A stretch of DNA of 64,000 bases, taken from contig NZ_JPRK01000011.1 in assembly GCF_000832125.1 (NCBI RefSeq), positions 186,001 through 250,000 of the forward strand. The letters run 5' to 3'. Made by a program: the position numbers and the translations under genes. Numbering within the stretch: position 1 is the stretch's first letter; each line of letters starts with the position of its first letter. Shown here in pieces: positions 36,038 through 45,075 of this stretch. Below the pieces are notes generated by a model. That model saw only the letters and a program-made list of their open reading frames with translations, was not told the DNA's origin and searched no databases. This stretch comes from Flavobacterium hibernum (GTDB lineage Bacteria; Bacteroidota; Bacteroidia; Flavobacteriales; Flavobacteriaceae).

Positions 36038-37108
36038 ATGAGCATTGACTATTCTGCAAACAAAACAATTTTAGTTGCTCCATTAAACTGGGGGTTGGGT
36101 CACGCGACAAGATGCATCCCAATTATTAAAGCGCTGCAAGAAAATAATTTTATTCCGATAATAGCTTCTGATGGTATTGCGTTGGCTTTATTACGTAAAG
36201 AATTTCCATACATACAAACTCTGGAACTGCCTTCCTACCATATTGAATATGCAAAGAATGGTAAAAACTTTAAATGGAAACTAATTAAGAACTTACCTAA
36301 AATGATCGTCGCCATTATGGATGAGAAAAAGATGGTGAGAGGCTGGATTAAAAAACACGGTATTGACGGAATTATTTCTGATAACCGATTGGGTGTTTTT
36401 AGTAAAAAGATCCCTTCTGTTTTTATGACGCATCAATTGAATGTAATGACTGGAAACACGACTTGGTTTACCAGTAAATGTCATCAATATATTATAAAAA
36501 AATACACAGAATGCTGGATTCCTGATACTAATGAAAAGACAAATCTAACAGGAGAACTTGGTCATCTTAAAACGAATGATCTTAACTTAAAATATATTGG
36601 GCCTTTGAGCAGAATGCGTAAAAAGGAAACTCCAAAAATATATGATCTAATGATTATTTTGTCAGGACCGGAACCTCAACGTACTTTTTTGGATGAAAAA
36701 CTTCAAAAAGAAGTGGTTAATTTTAAGGGTAAAGTGGTTTTTGTACAAGGTATTGTTGAGAAAACTCAAAACAAATGGCAAGCTGGTAACGTGACTTATT
36801 ACAATTTCATGAATTCTAAGCAACTGGAACAAACGTTTAACGAGAGTGAATTTGTTTTATGCCGTTCTGGTTATACTACTGTAATGGATTTGGCTAAATT
36901 GGGCAAGAAAGCCTTTTTTATTCCAACACCTGGTCAATATGAACAAGAATATCTGGCGATAAAACTTCAGGAAGAAAATTTGGTACCGTACGCAATGCAA
37001 GACGACTTTACCATTGAAGATCTTTCAAAAGTAAAGTCGTTTAAAGGTTTAACTCAATTTAACGAAAGTATAGATTGGGATTCTCTATTTTCAGTTTTTG
37101 AGGATTAA
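36038..37108 (+). CDS. MurG/GT28-like glycosyltransferase
   Basis: 356 residues of GT-B layout. VAPLNWGLGHATRCIPI is the N-terminal glycine-rich loop, and FVLCRSGYTTVMDLAKLGKKAFFIPTPGQYEQEYLA is the C-terminal donor-binding region seen in GT28/MurG relatives. It probably transfers a sugar to a lipid or protein acceptor at the cytoplasmic side. Donor and acceptor are not readable. It is convergent with the porin gene, stops 2 nt apart. Confidence 0.83.
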   Translation: MSIDYSANKTILVAPLNWGLGHATRCIPIIKALQENNFIPIIASDGIALALLRKEFPYIQTLELPSYHIEYAKNGKNFKWKLIKNLPKMIVAIMDEKKMVRGWIKKHGIDGIISDNRLGVFSKKIPSVFMTHQLNVMTGNTTWFTSKCHQYIIKKYTECWIPDTNEKTNLTGELGHLKTNDLNLKYIGPLSRMRKKETPKIYDLMIILSGPEPQRTFLDEKLQKEVVNFKGKVVFVQGIVEKTQNKWQAGNVTYYNFMNSKQLEQTFNESEFVLCRSGYTTVMDLAKLGKKAFFIPTPGQYEQEYLAIKLQEENLVPYAMQDDFTIEDLSKVKSFKGLTQFNESIDWDSLFSVFED

Positions 37109-37110
37109 TT

Positions 37111-38406
37111 TTAGAAATTAAACTGCGCTTGCAATCGCAATAAATTTCCTTGTTGTCTGTTTATTGGAAGCGCGCTGTCTTCAAAAGTACGATCTGCAAT
37201 AACATATTCTGCCGTAAGCTCGAAAGCTTTAAACGGTTGCCATTCTATACCAATTTCGTAGTCTCTAACAACATAGCTTCTGGCATCTTTTTCATATTTT
37301 TTTCCTCCATCATAATATTGAAATTTAGCAAAAGGATAAATATGTTGTTTTTTAAAGTCTAATTTATAATTGAACAACACATAACCACCGTTTAGATCTG
37401 TTTCATCAACAGTATTGGTCAAGGTATTGTAACGAGGTCCTCTACCAATATTATATTCGGTTTGGATTCCAAAAGGTCTTGGATACAGTACAAATGTTGC
37501 TCCTACTCTCTGATCTTTTACATATTGCGGATCATCAACTTTTACTCCAGGTGAAATTTCGCCTGTAAAAGCCCATTTTCCGGTATACGCCTGAATTCCC
37601 GGTTCTATGATTTGACTACCAATAACAAACGGATATGTAACTCTGGCTACAACATTTAAGTCTCTGTTTCCGTCTAGTTTATTAGCGATTTGTCCGTTAT
37701 AAACCCCAAAAGCAAAAACTCCATAATCGCCTGAACCTTTGTAACCATCATTTACCAACATGGCGAAACGCTCTCTAATTTTGGCCGGAGCCCAATAAAA
37801 AAACATCCCTAAATCACGCTCGTTTAATATTGCACTATTCATTGCGTCATTACGATCTAAAGCCAAACGTTGCGAACTGGATTGCATATTCTCGAAACCA
37901 TAAGGTATTTTACTTTGACCAATACGAACGCGATATTCTTTTTTCTTATCAAAAGAAAGATCGAAATATAAATCACGAATTTGAACAAAATTCTGGATTC
38001 CGGTGCTAGGTGAACTGGCAAAATCCGGCTGAAAATAGAAAAAAACATTTGGATGAACCTGCCCTGAAAATACTAAACGTGCACGTCTGATAAAAAGTCC
38101 GTTGTTGGATTTTGCATCTGGATCTGTCGAAGTTGTTCCCCAAGATTTATCACATTGCTCGCAGGAAACTTTATCGTTTGTCGAAAACAAACCATTATAT
38201 CTAATTTGAGCATAACCTCTTAAAGATATTCTATCATACCAATGTTCTGCGGTACCTGCTCCTGATTGTGTATCTGGTAATTTAGCTTTGTTGATTGAAT
38301 CAAGAAGACGAACTACTTCTTTTTTCACATCAGACTTACTTAATTCTTGTGCATTTGAAGCGCAAGTTATGAGCAATAAAACGGCTAAGATTTTTCTTTT
38401 TATCAT
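37111..38406 (-). CDS. OprO/OprP-like phosphate-selective porin
   Basis: 431 residues from MIKRKILAVLLLITCASNAQ, giving a signal peptide. ISLRGYAQIRYNGLF, IRRARLVFSGQVHPNVFFYFQPDF and RIGQSKIPYGFEN match the OprO/OprP family; the C-terminus LLRLQAQFNF is a barrel end with terminal Phe. Such porins pass phosphate or polyphosphate, and a nearby PhoR/PhoB-like pair and an upstream PHO-box-like array support this role. The longer frame to 38439 would put the start inside the mRNA leader, about 3 bases from the -7 box. Confidence 0.87.
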   Translation of the reverse strand: MIKRKILAVLLLITCASNAQELSKSDVKKEVVRLLDSINKAKLPDTQSGAGTAEHWYDRISLRGYAQIRYNGLFSTNDKVSCEQCDKSWGTTSTDPDAKSNNGLFIRRARLVFSGQVHPNVFFYFQPDFASSPSTGIQNFVQIRDLYFDLSFDKKKEYRVRIGQSKIPYGFENMQSSSQRLALDRNDAMNSAILNERDLGMFFYWAPAKIRERFAMLVNDGYKGSGDYGVFAFGVYNGQIANKLDGNRDLNVVARVTYPFVIGSQIIEPGIQAYTGKWAFTGEISPGVKVDDPQYVKDQRVGATFVLYPRPFGIQTEYNIGRGPRYNTLTNTVDETDLNGGYVLFNYKLDFKKQHIYPFAKFQYYDGGKKYEKDARSYVVRDYEIGIEWQPFKAFELTAEYVIADRTFEDSALPINRQQGNLLRLQAQFNF

Positions 38407-38436
38407 CCTTTCTATAATTCCCTTAATTTCAAGGTG

Positions 38437-38502
38437 CAAAGATGACTCTCCTATGTTAAGAAATCATTAACAGGATGTTACTATAATAAAAATTTAATGT
38501 TA
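38437..38502 (-). promoter_or_regulatory. PHO-box-like array and -7 box of the porin gene
   Basis: On the minus strand TAAC at 38502, TAAC at 38480, TAAT at 38469 and TAAC at 38458 (first base of each) are spaced 22, 11 and 11. CATCTTTG starts at 38444. The TAAT at 38469 is 25 bases upstream of that box, the same offset as in the promoters at 40732 and 43710. Eleven-base phasing is the mark of PhoB/PhoP direct-repeat sites. Confidence 0.72.
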
Positions 38503-38575
38503 CGAAGTTTTAGCTCAGGTTTGGTAATTGTTAAAACGCACTGTTTTAGTGGTTTCAACTCAAACCTGATTACAA

Positions 38576-39655
38576 TTATTTAACTTCTAATTTTACTGTT
38601 TTATATGCTTTTTCAAGCGTAAAAGAGAACTCAGAACCAATTCCAAACTCACTTTCCACATATACTTTCTCTTTATGAGCCTCAATAATATGCTTTACTA
38701 TTGCTAATCCTAGACCGGAACCACCTTCAGAACGCGTTCCGCTTTTATCAACTCTGTAAAAACGTTCAAAAAGTCTTGGAATATTTTGTTTTTCAACTCC
38801 TTCTCCATTATCACTAATTCTGATTAAGACTTTTTTCTTAGTTAGATTTACAACTCCAACTTCGGTTAATCCGCCTTCTTTACCATATTTAATAGAGTTT
38901 ACAATCAAGTTTTCGAGCACTTGCTGAATTCTATCCTGATCTCCACGAATAATAACTGACTTGACATTTTTACTTTCAAAAGCCAATTTGATTTTTTTCT
39001 TGTCAGCTTTCATTTCCAACAAATCGAAAACATTCTGAATCAATTCGACAATATCAAAATCAGTCATGTTTAAATCTAAATCACCCGATTCTAATTTGGT
39101 AATCATATCCAGATCTTCAACAATATAAATTAAACGTTCTACACCTTTTTCGGCACGTTTTAAATATTTTTTCCTAATGTTTTTATCTTCCATTGCTCCA
39201 TCAAGCAAAGTTGATACATAACCCTGAACCGTAAATAAAGGTGTTTTAAGTTCATGCGAAACGTTTCCTAAAAATTCTCTTCGATATTGTTCACGAATTT
39301 CAAGCATTTCAATTTCAAGCTTTTTATCTGTTGCAAACTTTTTCACTTCACGCGAAAGCGTTTCCATATCTGTAGTAATAGGCTGATTGATAAGTGTTGT
39401 TGATTCTAATAACGAAACCTCATCGTAGATTTTCTTTACTCTTCTATAAATAAAACGTTCGACACGATATTGTAAAACCAAAAAAGCGAATATATAAATT
39501 GATATCAGAAAAATTATTCCAAATGCAATTTGATGTTCTAATTGATTTTTATACAATAAAGACATCAATATCAGCACAAATCCTGTTGCAAAAAGACTTA
39601 TATATAATGCCGACTTGACAGCAAATTTGTATGTTTTTTTAAAATTAATTTTCAT
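38576..39655 (-). CDS. PhoR-like membrane sensor histidine kinase
   Basis: 359 residues. Two hydrophobic helices (about 12-32 and 40-60) flank a very short loop. The dimerisation/phosphoacceptor box is FLGNVSHELKTPLF (His near 135). The ATPase motifs are LIVNSIKYGKEG, DNGEGV and GSGLGLAIVK. It lacks a large periplasmic sensor, which fits PhoR-type kinases that sense transporter state. The response regulator gene lies upstream on the same strand, separated by a 222-base spacer filled by nested palindromes. Confidence 0.88.
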   Translation of the reverse strand: MKINFKKTYKFAVKSALYISLFATGFVLILMSLLYKNQLEHQIAFGIIFLISIYIFAFLVLQYRVERFIYRRVKKIYDEVSLLESTTLINQPITTDMETLSREVKKFATDKKLEIEMLEIREQYRREFLGNVSHELKTPLFTVQGYVSTLLDGAMEDKNIRKKYLKRAEKGVERLIYIVEDLDMITKLESGDLDLNMTDFDIVELIQNVFDLLEMKADKKKIKLAFESKNVKSVIIRGDQDRIQQVLENLIVNSIKYGKEGGLTEVGVVNLTKKKVLIRISDNGEGVEKQNIPRLFERFYRVDKSGTRSEGGSGLGLAIVKHIIEAHKEKVYVESEFGIGSEFSFTLEKAYKTVKLEVK

Positions 39656-39689
39656 TGATATTATTAATCATTAAGAGATTTTATTTTTA

Positions 39690-39857
39690 CCATATAAGTG
39701 ATATAAGTTCATTTAAAGCAAAGCGCAATTGTATGGATTACATTAAGAACTTAAAAAAAGAAATCTTTGTCAAAGTTTTAAACTTTGACAAAGATAAACT
39801 TTGATACGAAAAGTATGTTGTACTATAATTTAAATGAACTTATATCACTTATATGGT
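39690..39857. repeat. Nested perfect palindromes between regulator and kinase genes
   Basis: Outer arms of 29 bp (39690-39718 and 39829-39857, starting ACCATATAAGTGATATAAGT) match perfectly in inverted orientation. Inside is a second perfect palindrome at 39763-39795 with 16-bp arms (ATCTTTGTCAAAGTTT, one central base). The outer arm belongs to the family at 3876-3894 and 18387-18467. The element separates the response regulator (5' gene) from the kinase (3' gene). Confidence 0.88.
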
Positions 39858-39876
39858 TCAAATATTTATTGAATGT

Positions 39877-40560
39877 CTAAACTTCAAATTTATAACCAAC
39901 ACCTTTTATAGTTTTAAAAAGGTCTTCGCCTATTTTTTCGCGTAGTTTTCTAATATGAACATCAATTGTTCTTCCTCCTACTACAACTTCATTACCCCAA
40001 ACTTTATCAAGAATTTCGTCTCTTTTAAAAACTTTTCCTGGTTTTGATGCTAACAAGTAAAATAATTCGAATTCTTTTCTTGGTAAAGCAATTTCTACAT
40101 TGCCTTTTATGATTTTATATTCTTCTCTGTTGATCTCGATTCCGCCAACGTTTAAGGTATCGCTAACAACTTCTTGTTCTTTTAACCTTCTTAACAAAGC
40201 CTTTACTTTGCTTACCAATAATTTTGGTTTTATTGGTTTTGTGATGTAATCATCTGCACCTGCATCAAAGCCAGCAACTTGAGAATAATCTTCGCTTCTG
40301 GCTGTCAAGAATGTTATGATAACATTATTTAATTCTGGGATTTTTCTGATGTGTTCGCAAGCTTCCATTCCGTCCATTTCCGCCATCATTACATCCATAA
40401 TAATTAAGTCCGGCAATTCTTTCTGAGCTTTTGCTATAGCTTCTTTTCCGTTCGAAGCTGTTACAATTTGGTAGCCTTCCTGAGCAAGGTTATAGCCAAC
40501 GATTTCTAAGATATCTGGTTCATCGTCAACTAATAAAATCTTGGTTTGTGTTTTTTTCAT
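39877..40560 (-). CDS. PhoB-like response regulator
   Basis: 227 residues from MKKTQTKILLVDDEPD. The receiver domain (about 1-120) has acidic residues at the start, the phospho-Asp in LIIMDVMMAEMDGM, and the conserved Lys in DDYITKPIKP. The C-terminal OmpR/PhoB winged helix (about 130-227) ends VDVHIRKLREKIG-like (TIDVHIRKLREKIGEDLFKTIKGVGYKFEV). It is divergent from a TonB receptor gene whose promoter carries PHO-box-like repeats. The PhoB identity is inferred from the kinase, porin and promoter context. Confidence 0.88.
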   Translation of the reverse strand: MKKTQTKILLVDDEPDILEIVGYNLAQEGYQIVTASNGKEAIAKAQKELPDLIIMDVMMAEMDGMEACEHIRKIPELNNVIITFLTARSEDYSQVAGFDAGADDYITKPIKPKLLVSKVKALLRRLKEQEVVSDTLNVGGIEINREEYKIIKGNVEIALPRKEFELFYLLASKPGKVFKRDEILDKVWGNEVVVGGRTIDVHIRKLREKIGEDLFKTIKGVGYKFEV

Positions 40561-40668
40561 AAATAGCAAAAATTGAGATTTTTACATCAAATTTTCTTCA
40601 TTAAACATTCGATGTTTTTTATTTCACAGGGTAAATATACTAACAAAATAACCGTTAAAAATTGCGGT

Positions 40669-40764
40669 TAACGGTAATTTAATCTGGTAACAATTTGATA
40701 ATCTACAAGACACAAAAACATAACAAGTGCCTAACATGAACTTTACACGGCGTTTCTTTCTTTG
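40669..40764 (+). promoter_or_regulatory. PHO-box-like array and -7 box of the TonB receptor gene
   Basis: TAAC at 40688, TAAT at 40699, TAAC at 40721 and TAAC at 40732 are spaced 11, 22 and 11. TTTCTTTG starts at 40757, 25 bases after the last unit. A further pair at 40669 and 40680 is also 11 apart. The region is shared with the divergent response regulator gene. Confidence 0.75.
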
Positions 40765-40793
40765 CACAAAAATAAATCAAACACAACACAAAA

Positions 40794-43565
40794 ATGAAAT
40801 TCAATTTAAAATTTCTATTTATTACATTATTTATTTGTACGATTTCGATCGCGCAAAACAAAGGTACGATTTCTGGTGTATTAACCGACAAAGAAACCAA
40901 CAATCAAGCTTTACCTTTCGCAAATGTTTTAGTAAAAGGAACTAATACAAGTGCGAACACTGACATTGACGGAAAATATTCGTTAAGCGTAAATCCAGGA
41001 AATTACATTATTATTTTTAGTTTCGTTGGATATGAATCTGTTGAAAAACCAGTAACTGTAAAAGCAAACGAAACTATTACAGTTAATCAAATTCTTTCAT
41101 CAGGAAGTTTTACTCTAAAAGATGTTGTTGTAAAATCATCAGCTGTAAACAGACAAAAGGAATCTGCTTTACTATTAGAACAAAAAAATGCTGTTGATAT
41201 AAAACAATCGATTGGTGCGCAGGAACTTTCTAAAAAAGGAGTAAGTGACGTTGCCAATGCGGTTATTAAAACTACCGGTATTACAAAACAGGAAGGAACT
41301 AATAACATTTTCGTGAGAGGTTTAGGTGATCGTTACAACTCTACAACAATGAACGGACTTCCAATTCCTTCAAACGATCCTGAAAAGAAAAACATCAACT
41401 TAGACATTTTCTCAACCGACATTATTGAGTATGTTTCTATTGATAAAGTATACAACGGAAAGTTCTTTGGAGATTTCGCCGGAGGAAATGTTGATATCGT
41501 TTCAAAAGACTACAAAGGAAACGGATTCTTCAAAGTTGATTTTGAATCAAAAGTCAACACAAATGCTATTGGAGAAAATAACTTTACTTTGCAAAAAGGA
41601 CCAAATGCTTTTGGATTCAGTAAAGCTTCGATTCCAAATAATCCTTTAACAGAATACAATTACAGTTCTTTACAATTTGACAAAAAAACACCAATTGCAG
41701 GTTCTTTCGGAATTTCAGGCGGTGATTCATACAACGTTGGTGAACAAGGAAAAATAAGCATTTTTGGTACCGCATCTTTCACAAACGATTATGCTTCAAG
41801 AACAGAAGGTGTTGCTAAAGGAAGTGTTAATGCAGCTGGTGTTGCAGGAAAAGATTTAGATTACAACTATCTTGCGTACAGCACTAATACTACCGGAATG
41901 TTTAATGTTGGATACAAAATCAACAGCAAAAACAAAATCAACTTCAATAGTTTGTATATCAATACTTCTACACAAAGAAAAGAAGAATCAAGAGGATACA
42001 TTGTTGACTTAGCAAACGAAGGAAACGGTTACATCAGAAGAAATGAATACGAGAAATCAGCTTTATGGGTAAACCAATTATTGGGAGAACATAAATTAAG
42101 CGATAGAAGTACTTTTAACTGGGGAGGTTCTTTCAACACTGTAAAACAAGACATTCCAGACAGAACATATAATACAATGAATCTTTTACCTGAGGGATAT
42201 GTAATCAACTCTCAATCTGCTCCTAATAATCACCGTTATTTCCAAACTTTGAAGGAAAACGAATTGGCAGCAAATTTATCTGTAAACTACAAATTCAGCA
42301 AAAATGAAGATGGAGATTATAAAGGAAAATTTACTGTAGGTTACAACGGAAGATTTAAAAACAGAGATTTCGAGGCAACTCAATTCAACTTTAAAACTAC
42401 AACATTCCCTGTTTCACACACTGGTGATGTCGTAGATCCTAACAACCTGGATTTATTTTACAATCAACAAAATTTGAACAACAACTTCTTCACGATTTCA
42501 ACTTTCCGTGGAGGACCAGAAGTTCCAAATGCACTTGATCCACAAACATACAGTGGAGATTTAACTATCAATGGTGGTTATTTAAATACAGAATATAAAT
42601 TCAACAAATTAACTGCAGTTTTAGGATTAAGAGCTGAAGTTATCACACAAAATGTTGATTGGAGTACACAATTAGATCCTGCTGGAGGAAGCGATAAATT
42701 AGAAAAAACAGCTTTCTTGCCAAGTTTGGTATTGAAATACGAACTTAACGAAAAACAAAATTTACGTTTTGGATTCAGTAAAACTTATACTCTTCCACAG
42801 TTCAAAGAAAGATCACCTTTTATTTATGAAGAGTTTTTACAAGCAAAAATTGGTAACCCATTCTTATATGCTTCAGATGATTACAACTTTGACTTAAAAT
42901 GGGAGATGTTCCCTAACAGCGACGAAGTTCTTTCTGTTACAGGTTTTGGAAAATATATCTTAAACCCAATCAATGAAGTGGTTATCAACTCTTCTACAAA
43001 TGACATCTCTTACGTAAACTCTGGAGATTATGGTTATGTTGCAGGAGCTGAGTTAGAATACAAGAAAACACTTTTTACTTTTGATAGTGAAAATACTAAA
43101 AAATTAAGTGGTGGAATTAACGTTTCGTATTTATACAGCAAACAAGAATTAGACAACGAAAAAGTTCAGGAAGAAACAGAAGGATCACGCCCAACTACTT
43201 TTACCAATACAACCGGTAAATTTACAGGAGCTTCTCCTTTGTTATTAAATGCAGATTTATCTTTCTACAATGAATGGAATGACAAAAAAAGCAACCTAAC
43301 AACAACCATTGCTTACAATTATTTCTCTGATCGAGTTAATGCAATTGGTACGCTTCAAAAAGGTGACTTAGTTGACAAAGCTGCGGGTTCATTAGATTTT
43401 ATTGCAAAATCTAAACTTAGCAAAAACTATAGCCTTGGTTTAGTTGTAAAAAACATTCTTGATCCAACTATAAAAAGAGTTCAGGAAAACCAATCTGGAG
43501 ATGTTGACATTTTAAGTTACAAAAAAGGATTAAACCTAAGCTTGCAATTTAGTTATGAATTCTAA
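40794..43565 (+). CDS. TonB-dependent receptor with carboxypeptidase-like N-terminal domain, putative phosphate-starvation receptor
   Basis: 923 residues. A signal peptide (about 1-20) precedes a carboxypeptidase-D regulatory-like beta domain (GVLTDKETNNQALPFANVLV, about 25-112). The plug follows (VVKSSAVNRQKES, then NIFVRGLGDRYNSTTMNG, about 115-240), and the barrel ends LNLSLQFSYEF. GLGDRYNSTTMNGLP is typical of large substrate receptors of this phylum. A PHO-box-like promoter and adjacent Pho genes suggest it takes up phosphate esters or a phosphorylated polymer; the ligand is inference. A terminator separates it from the next gene. Confidence 0.87.
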   Translation: MKFNLKFLFITLFICTISIAQNKGTISGVLTDKETNNQALPFANVLVKGTNTSANTDIDGKYSLSVNPGNYIIIFSFVGYESVEKPVTVKANETITVNQILSSGSFTLKDVVVKSSAVNRQKESALLLEQKNAVDIKQSIGAQELSKKGVSDVANAVIKTTGITKQEGTNNIFVRGLGDRYNSTTMNGLPIPSNDPEKKNINLDIFSTDIIEYVSIDKVYNGKFFGDFAGGNVDIVSKDYKGNGFFKVDFESKVNTNAIGENNFTLQKGPNAFGFSKASIPNNPLTEYNYSSLQFDKKTPIAGSFGISGGDSYNVGEQGKISIFGTASFTNDYASRTEGVAKGSVNAAGVAGKDLDYNYLAYSTNTTGMFNVGYKINSKNKINFNSLYINTSTQRKEESRGYIVDLANEGNGYIRRNEYEKSALWVNQLLGEHKLSDRSTFNWGGSFNTVKQDIPDRTYNTMNLLPEGYVINSQSAPNNHRYFQTLKENELAANLSVNYKFSKNEDGDYKGKFTVGYNGRFKNRDFEATQFNFKTTTFPVSHTGDVVDPNNLDLFYNQQNLNNNFFTISTFRGGPEVPNALDPQTYSGDLTINGGYLNTEYKFNKLTAVLGLRAEVITQNVDWSTQLDPAGGSDKLEKTAFLPSLVLKYELNEKQNLRFGFSKTYTLPQFKERSPFIYEEFLQAKIGNPFLYASDDYNFDLKWEMFPNSDEVLSVTGFGKYILNPINEVVINSSTNDISYVNSGDYGYVAGAELEYKKTLFTFDSENTKKLSGGINVSYLYSKQELDNEKVQEETEGSRPTTFTNTTGKFTGASPLLLNADLSFYNEWNDKKSNLTTTIAYNYFSDRVNAIGTLQKGDLVDKAAGSLDFIAKSKLSKNYSLGLVVKNILDPTIKRVQENQSGDVDILSYKKGLNLSLQFSYEF

Positions 43566-43588
43566 ATAAGACATACCTTTTAATTAGT

Positions 43589-43619
43589 AAAAGACAGCTT
43601 TAGAGCTGTCTTTTTTTTT
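43589..43619 (+). terminator. Intrinsic terminator after the TonB receptor gene
   Basis: AAAAGACAGCT (43589-43599) and AGCTGTCTTTT (43604-43614) form an 11-bp stem with a 4-base loop, followed by a run of T's to 43619. Confidence 0.92.
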
Positions 43620-43654
43620 GCGCATCTTCGACTATAAACAACGTGTTAAGCTGT

Positions 43655-43742
43655 TAACGTTTAGTTAATATAAAAACCGCTTTTTATTAAACTAACAATC
43701 ACACTTGCTTAACATCTAAAAAAGATTTCTAATCCATCTTTG
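43655..43742 (+). promoter_or_regulatory. PHO-box-like array and -7 box of the beta-helix lipoprotein gene
   Basis: TAAC at 43655, TAAT at 43666, TAAA at 43688 and TAAC at 43710 are spaced 11, 22 and 22. CATCTTTG starts at 43735, 25 bases after the last unit. The octamer is identical to that of the porin promoter. Confidence 0.72.
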
Positions 43743-43785
43743 CAACAAGAAATTAAACACACACAAAAAAATTATTAAAACGATT

Positions 43786-44967
43786 ATGAAAAAATCAATT
43801 TTAAATTTCGTTACAGTTTTTGCATTATCAGGAGCTTTGCTTACAAGCTGTTCTTCTAATGACGATAATGGAAAAAAACCTACTTCTTCGTTTACAGCAG
43901 ATCCTGCTAACTTTCAAGGAAAAATCACTGATGGCGAAGTAATTCTTGATGCAACTAAAACTTACAAATTAACTGGCGGTATTAGAGTAGAAAATGGTGC
44001 TACTTTGACAATTCCTGCTGGAACTGTAATTGAAGGAACAGGCGGAACTGCATCTTACATTGCTGTTGCTCAAGGAGGAAAAATCAACGTAAACGGTACA
44101 GCTGCTAAACCAGTTATCATGACTGCTACAACTAAAGCTGCTGGTAAATGGGGTGGATTGGTAATTTGCGGAAAAGCACCAATCAACCGTGATAATGGTA
44201 AAACTACTACAGCTACATCTGAAGTTGCTGAATTGACTTATGGTGGAACTATTGCTAATGATAATTCAGGTTCTATTAAGTATTTAAGAATTGAGTACGC
44301 TGGTGCTGCTTTCAATACTGAAAAAGAATTCAACGGACTTTCATTCTTTGGAGTTGGTTCAGGTACAGTTGTTGAAAATGTACAAGCTTATTACGGTGCT
44401 GATGACGGATTTGAATTCTTCGGAGGAACTGTAAATACTAAAAACTTAATCTCTATCGGTAACGAAGATGACCAATTTGACTGGACTGAAGGTTGGAGTG
44501 GAACAAACGAAAACTGGTATGGTAAATTAGATTTCGGAAAAGGAAACAGAGGAATTGAAGCTGATAACTTTGAATTTGGATACGCTTTTGCACCAATTTC
44601 TAACCCAACTATCACAAACTTAACTCTTGTTGGTCCTGGAAGTACTGCAGCTGTTGCTAACTTCGCTGAAAACCAAGCTATCAAATTAAGAAGAGGAACT
44701 AAAGCTAAAATCTCTAACGTAGTAGTAACTGCTTGGGCAACTGGTGTTGATGTTGAAAACGACGAAACTATTGCTTTTGTTGGTACAGATTTAAAAGTTT
44801 CAAGTATCTTATTTCTTGCTGATGTACCTACAAAAACTAAAGGAAAGAAAACAGACGGAACTTCTGCTAGTGTAACTGGTGTAATCACTGAATCTGCAAC
44901 TGCAACTGGAGCAGGAAACGGTATTGCTCAACCAACATGGGCTGCTGGATGGTCAGTAGGTTTCTAA
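43786..44967 (+). CDS. Beta-helix-like surface lipoprotein in the phosphate locus
   Basis: 393 residues. The signal ends in a lipobox (GALLTSCSS). The mature part starts with IRVENGATLTIPAGTVIEG and continues with repeated short strands (GGKINVNGTAAKPVIMTA, IKYLRIEYAGAAF, ENVQAYYGADDGFEFFGGTV), a right-handed beta-helix pattern. The DDGFEFFGG and EDDQFDWTEG segments are acidic and could bind metal. It has its own PHO-box-like promoter and likely works with the upstream TonB receptor. No known enzyme motif is recognised. Confidence 0.78.
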   Translation: MKKSILNFVTVFALSGALLTSCSSNDDNGKKPTSSFTADPANFQGKITDGEVILDATKTYKLTGGIRVENGATLTIPAGTVIEGTGGTASYIAVAQGGKINVNGTAAKPVIMTATTKAAGKWGGLVICGKAPINRDNGKTTTATSEVAELTYGGTIANDNSGSIKYLRIEYAGAAFNTEKEFNGLSFFGVGSGTVVENVQAYYGADDGFEFFGGTVNTKNLISIGNEDDQFDWTEGWSGTNENWYGKLDFGKGNRGIEADNFEFGYAFAPISNPTITNLTLVGPGSTAAVANFAENQAIKLRRGTKAKISNVVVTAWATGVDVENDETIAFVGTDLKVSSILFLADVPTKTKGKKTDGTSASVTGVITESATATGAGNGIAQPTWAAGWSVGF

Positions 44968-44990
44968 TTAGTTAAAAAGATAAAATGTTA

Positions 44991-45022
44991 AAAAACATCC
45001 TAAATATTTAGGATGTTTTTTT
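44991..45022 (+). terminator. Intrinsic terminator after the beta-helix lipoprotein
   Basis: A perfect palindrome centred at 45005/45006 (AAAAACATCCTAAAT and its inverted copy), ending in T's. It has no true loop spacer, but the stem is long. Confidence 0.85.
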
Positions 45023-45075
45023 TTGGCGTAGTTTTTGTATTTTTTTTGTATATTTACTGTAATCAAATTCATGCG

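Noticed and set aside
44391..44888. 165-codon minus-strand ORF
   Set aside because: It lies entirely antisense to the beta-helix lipoprotein gene, has no family resemblance, and its codon use is the mirror of the real gene.
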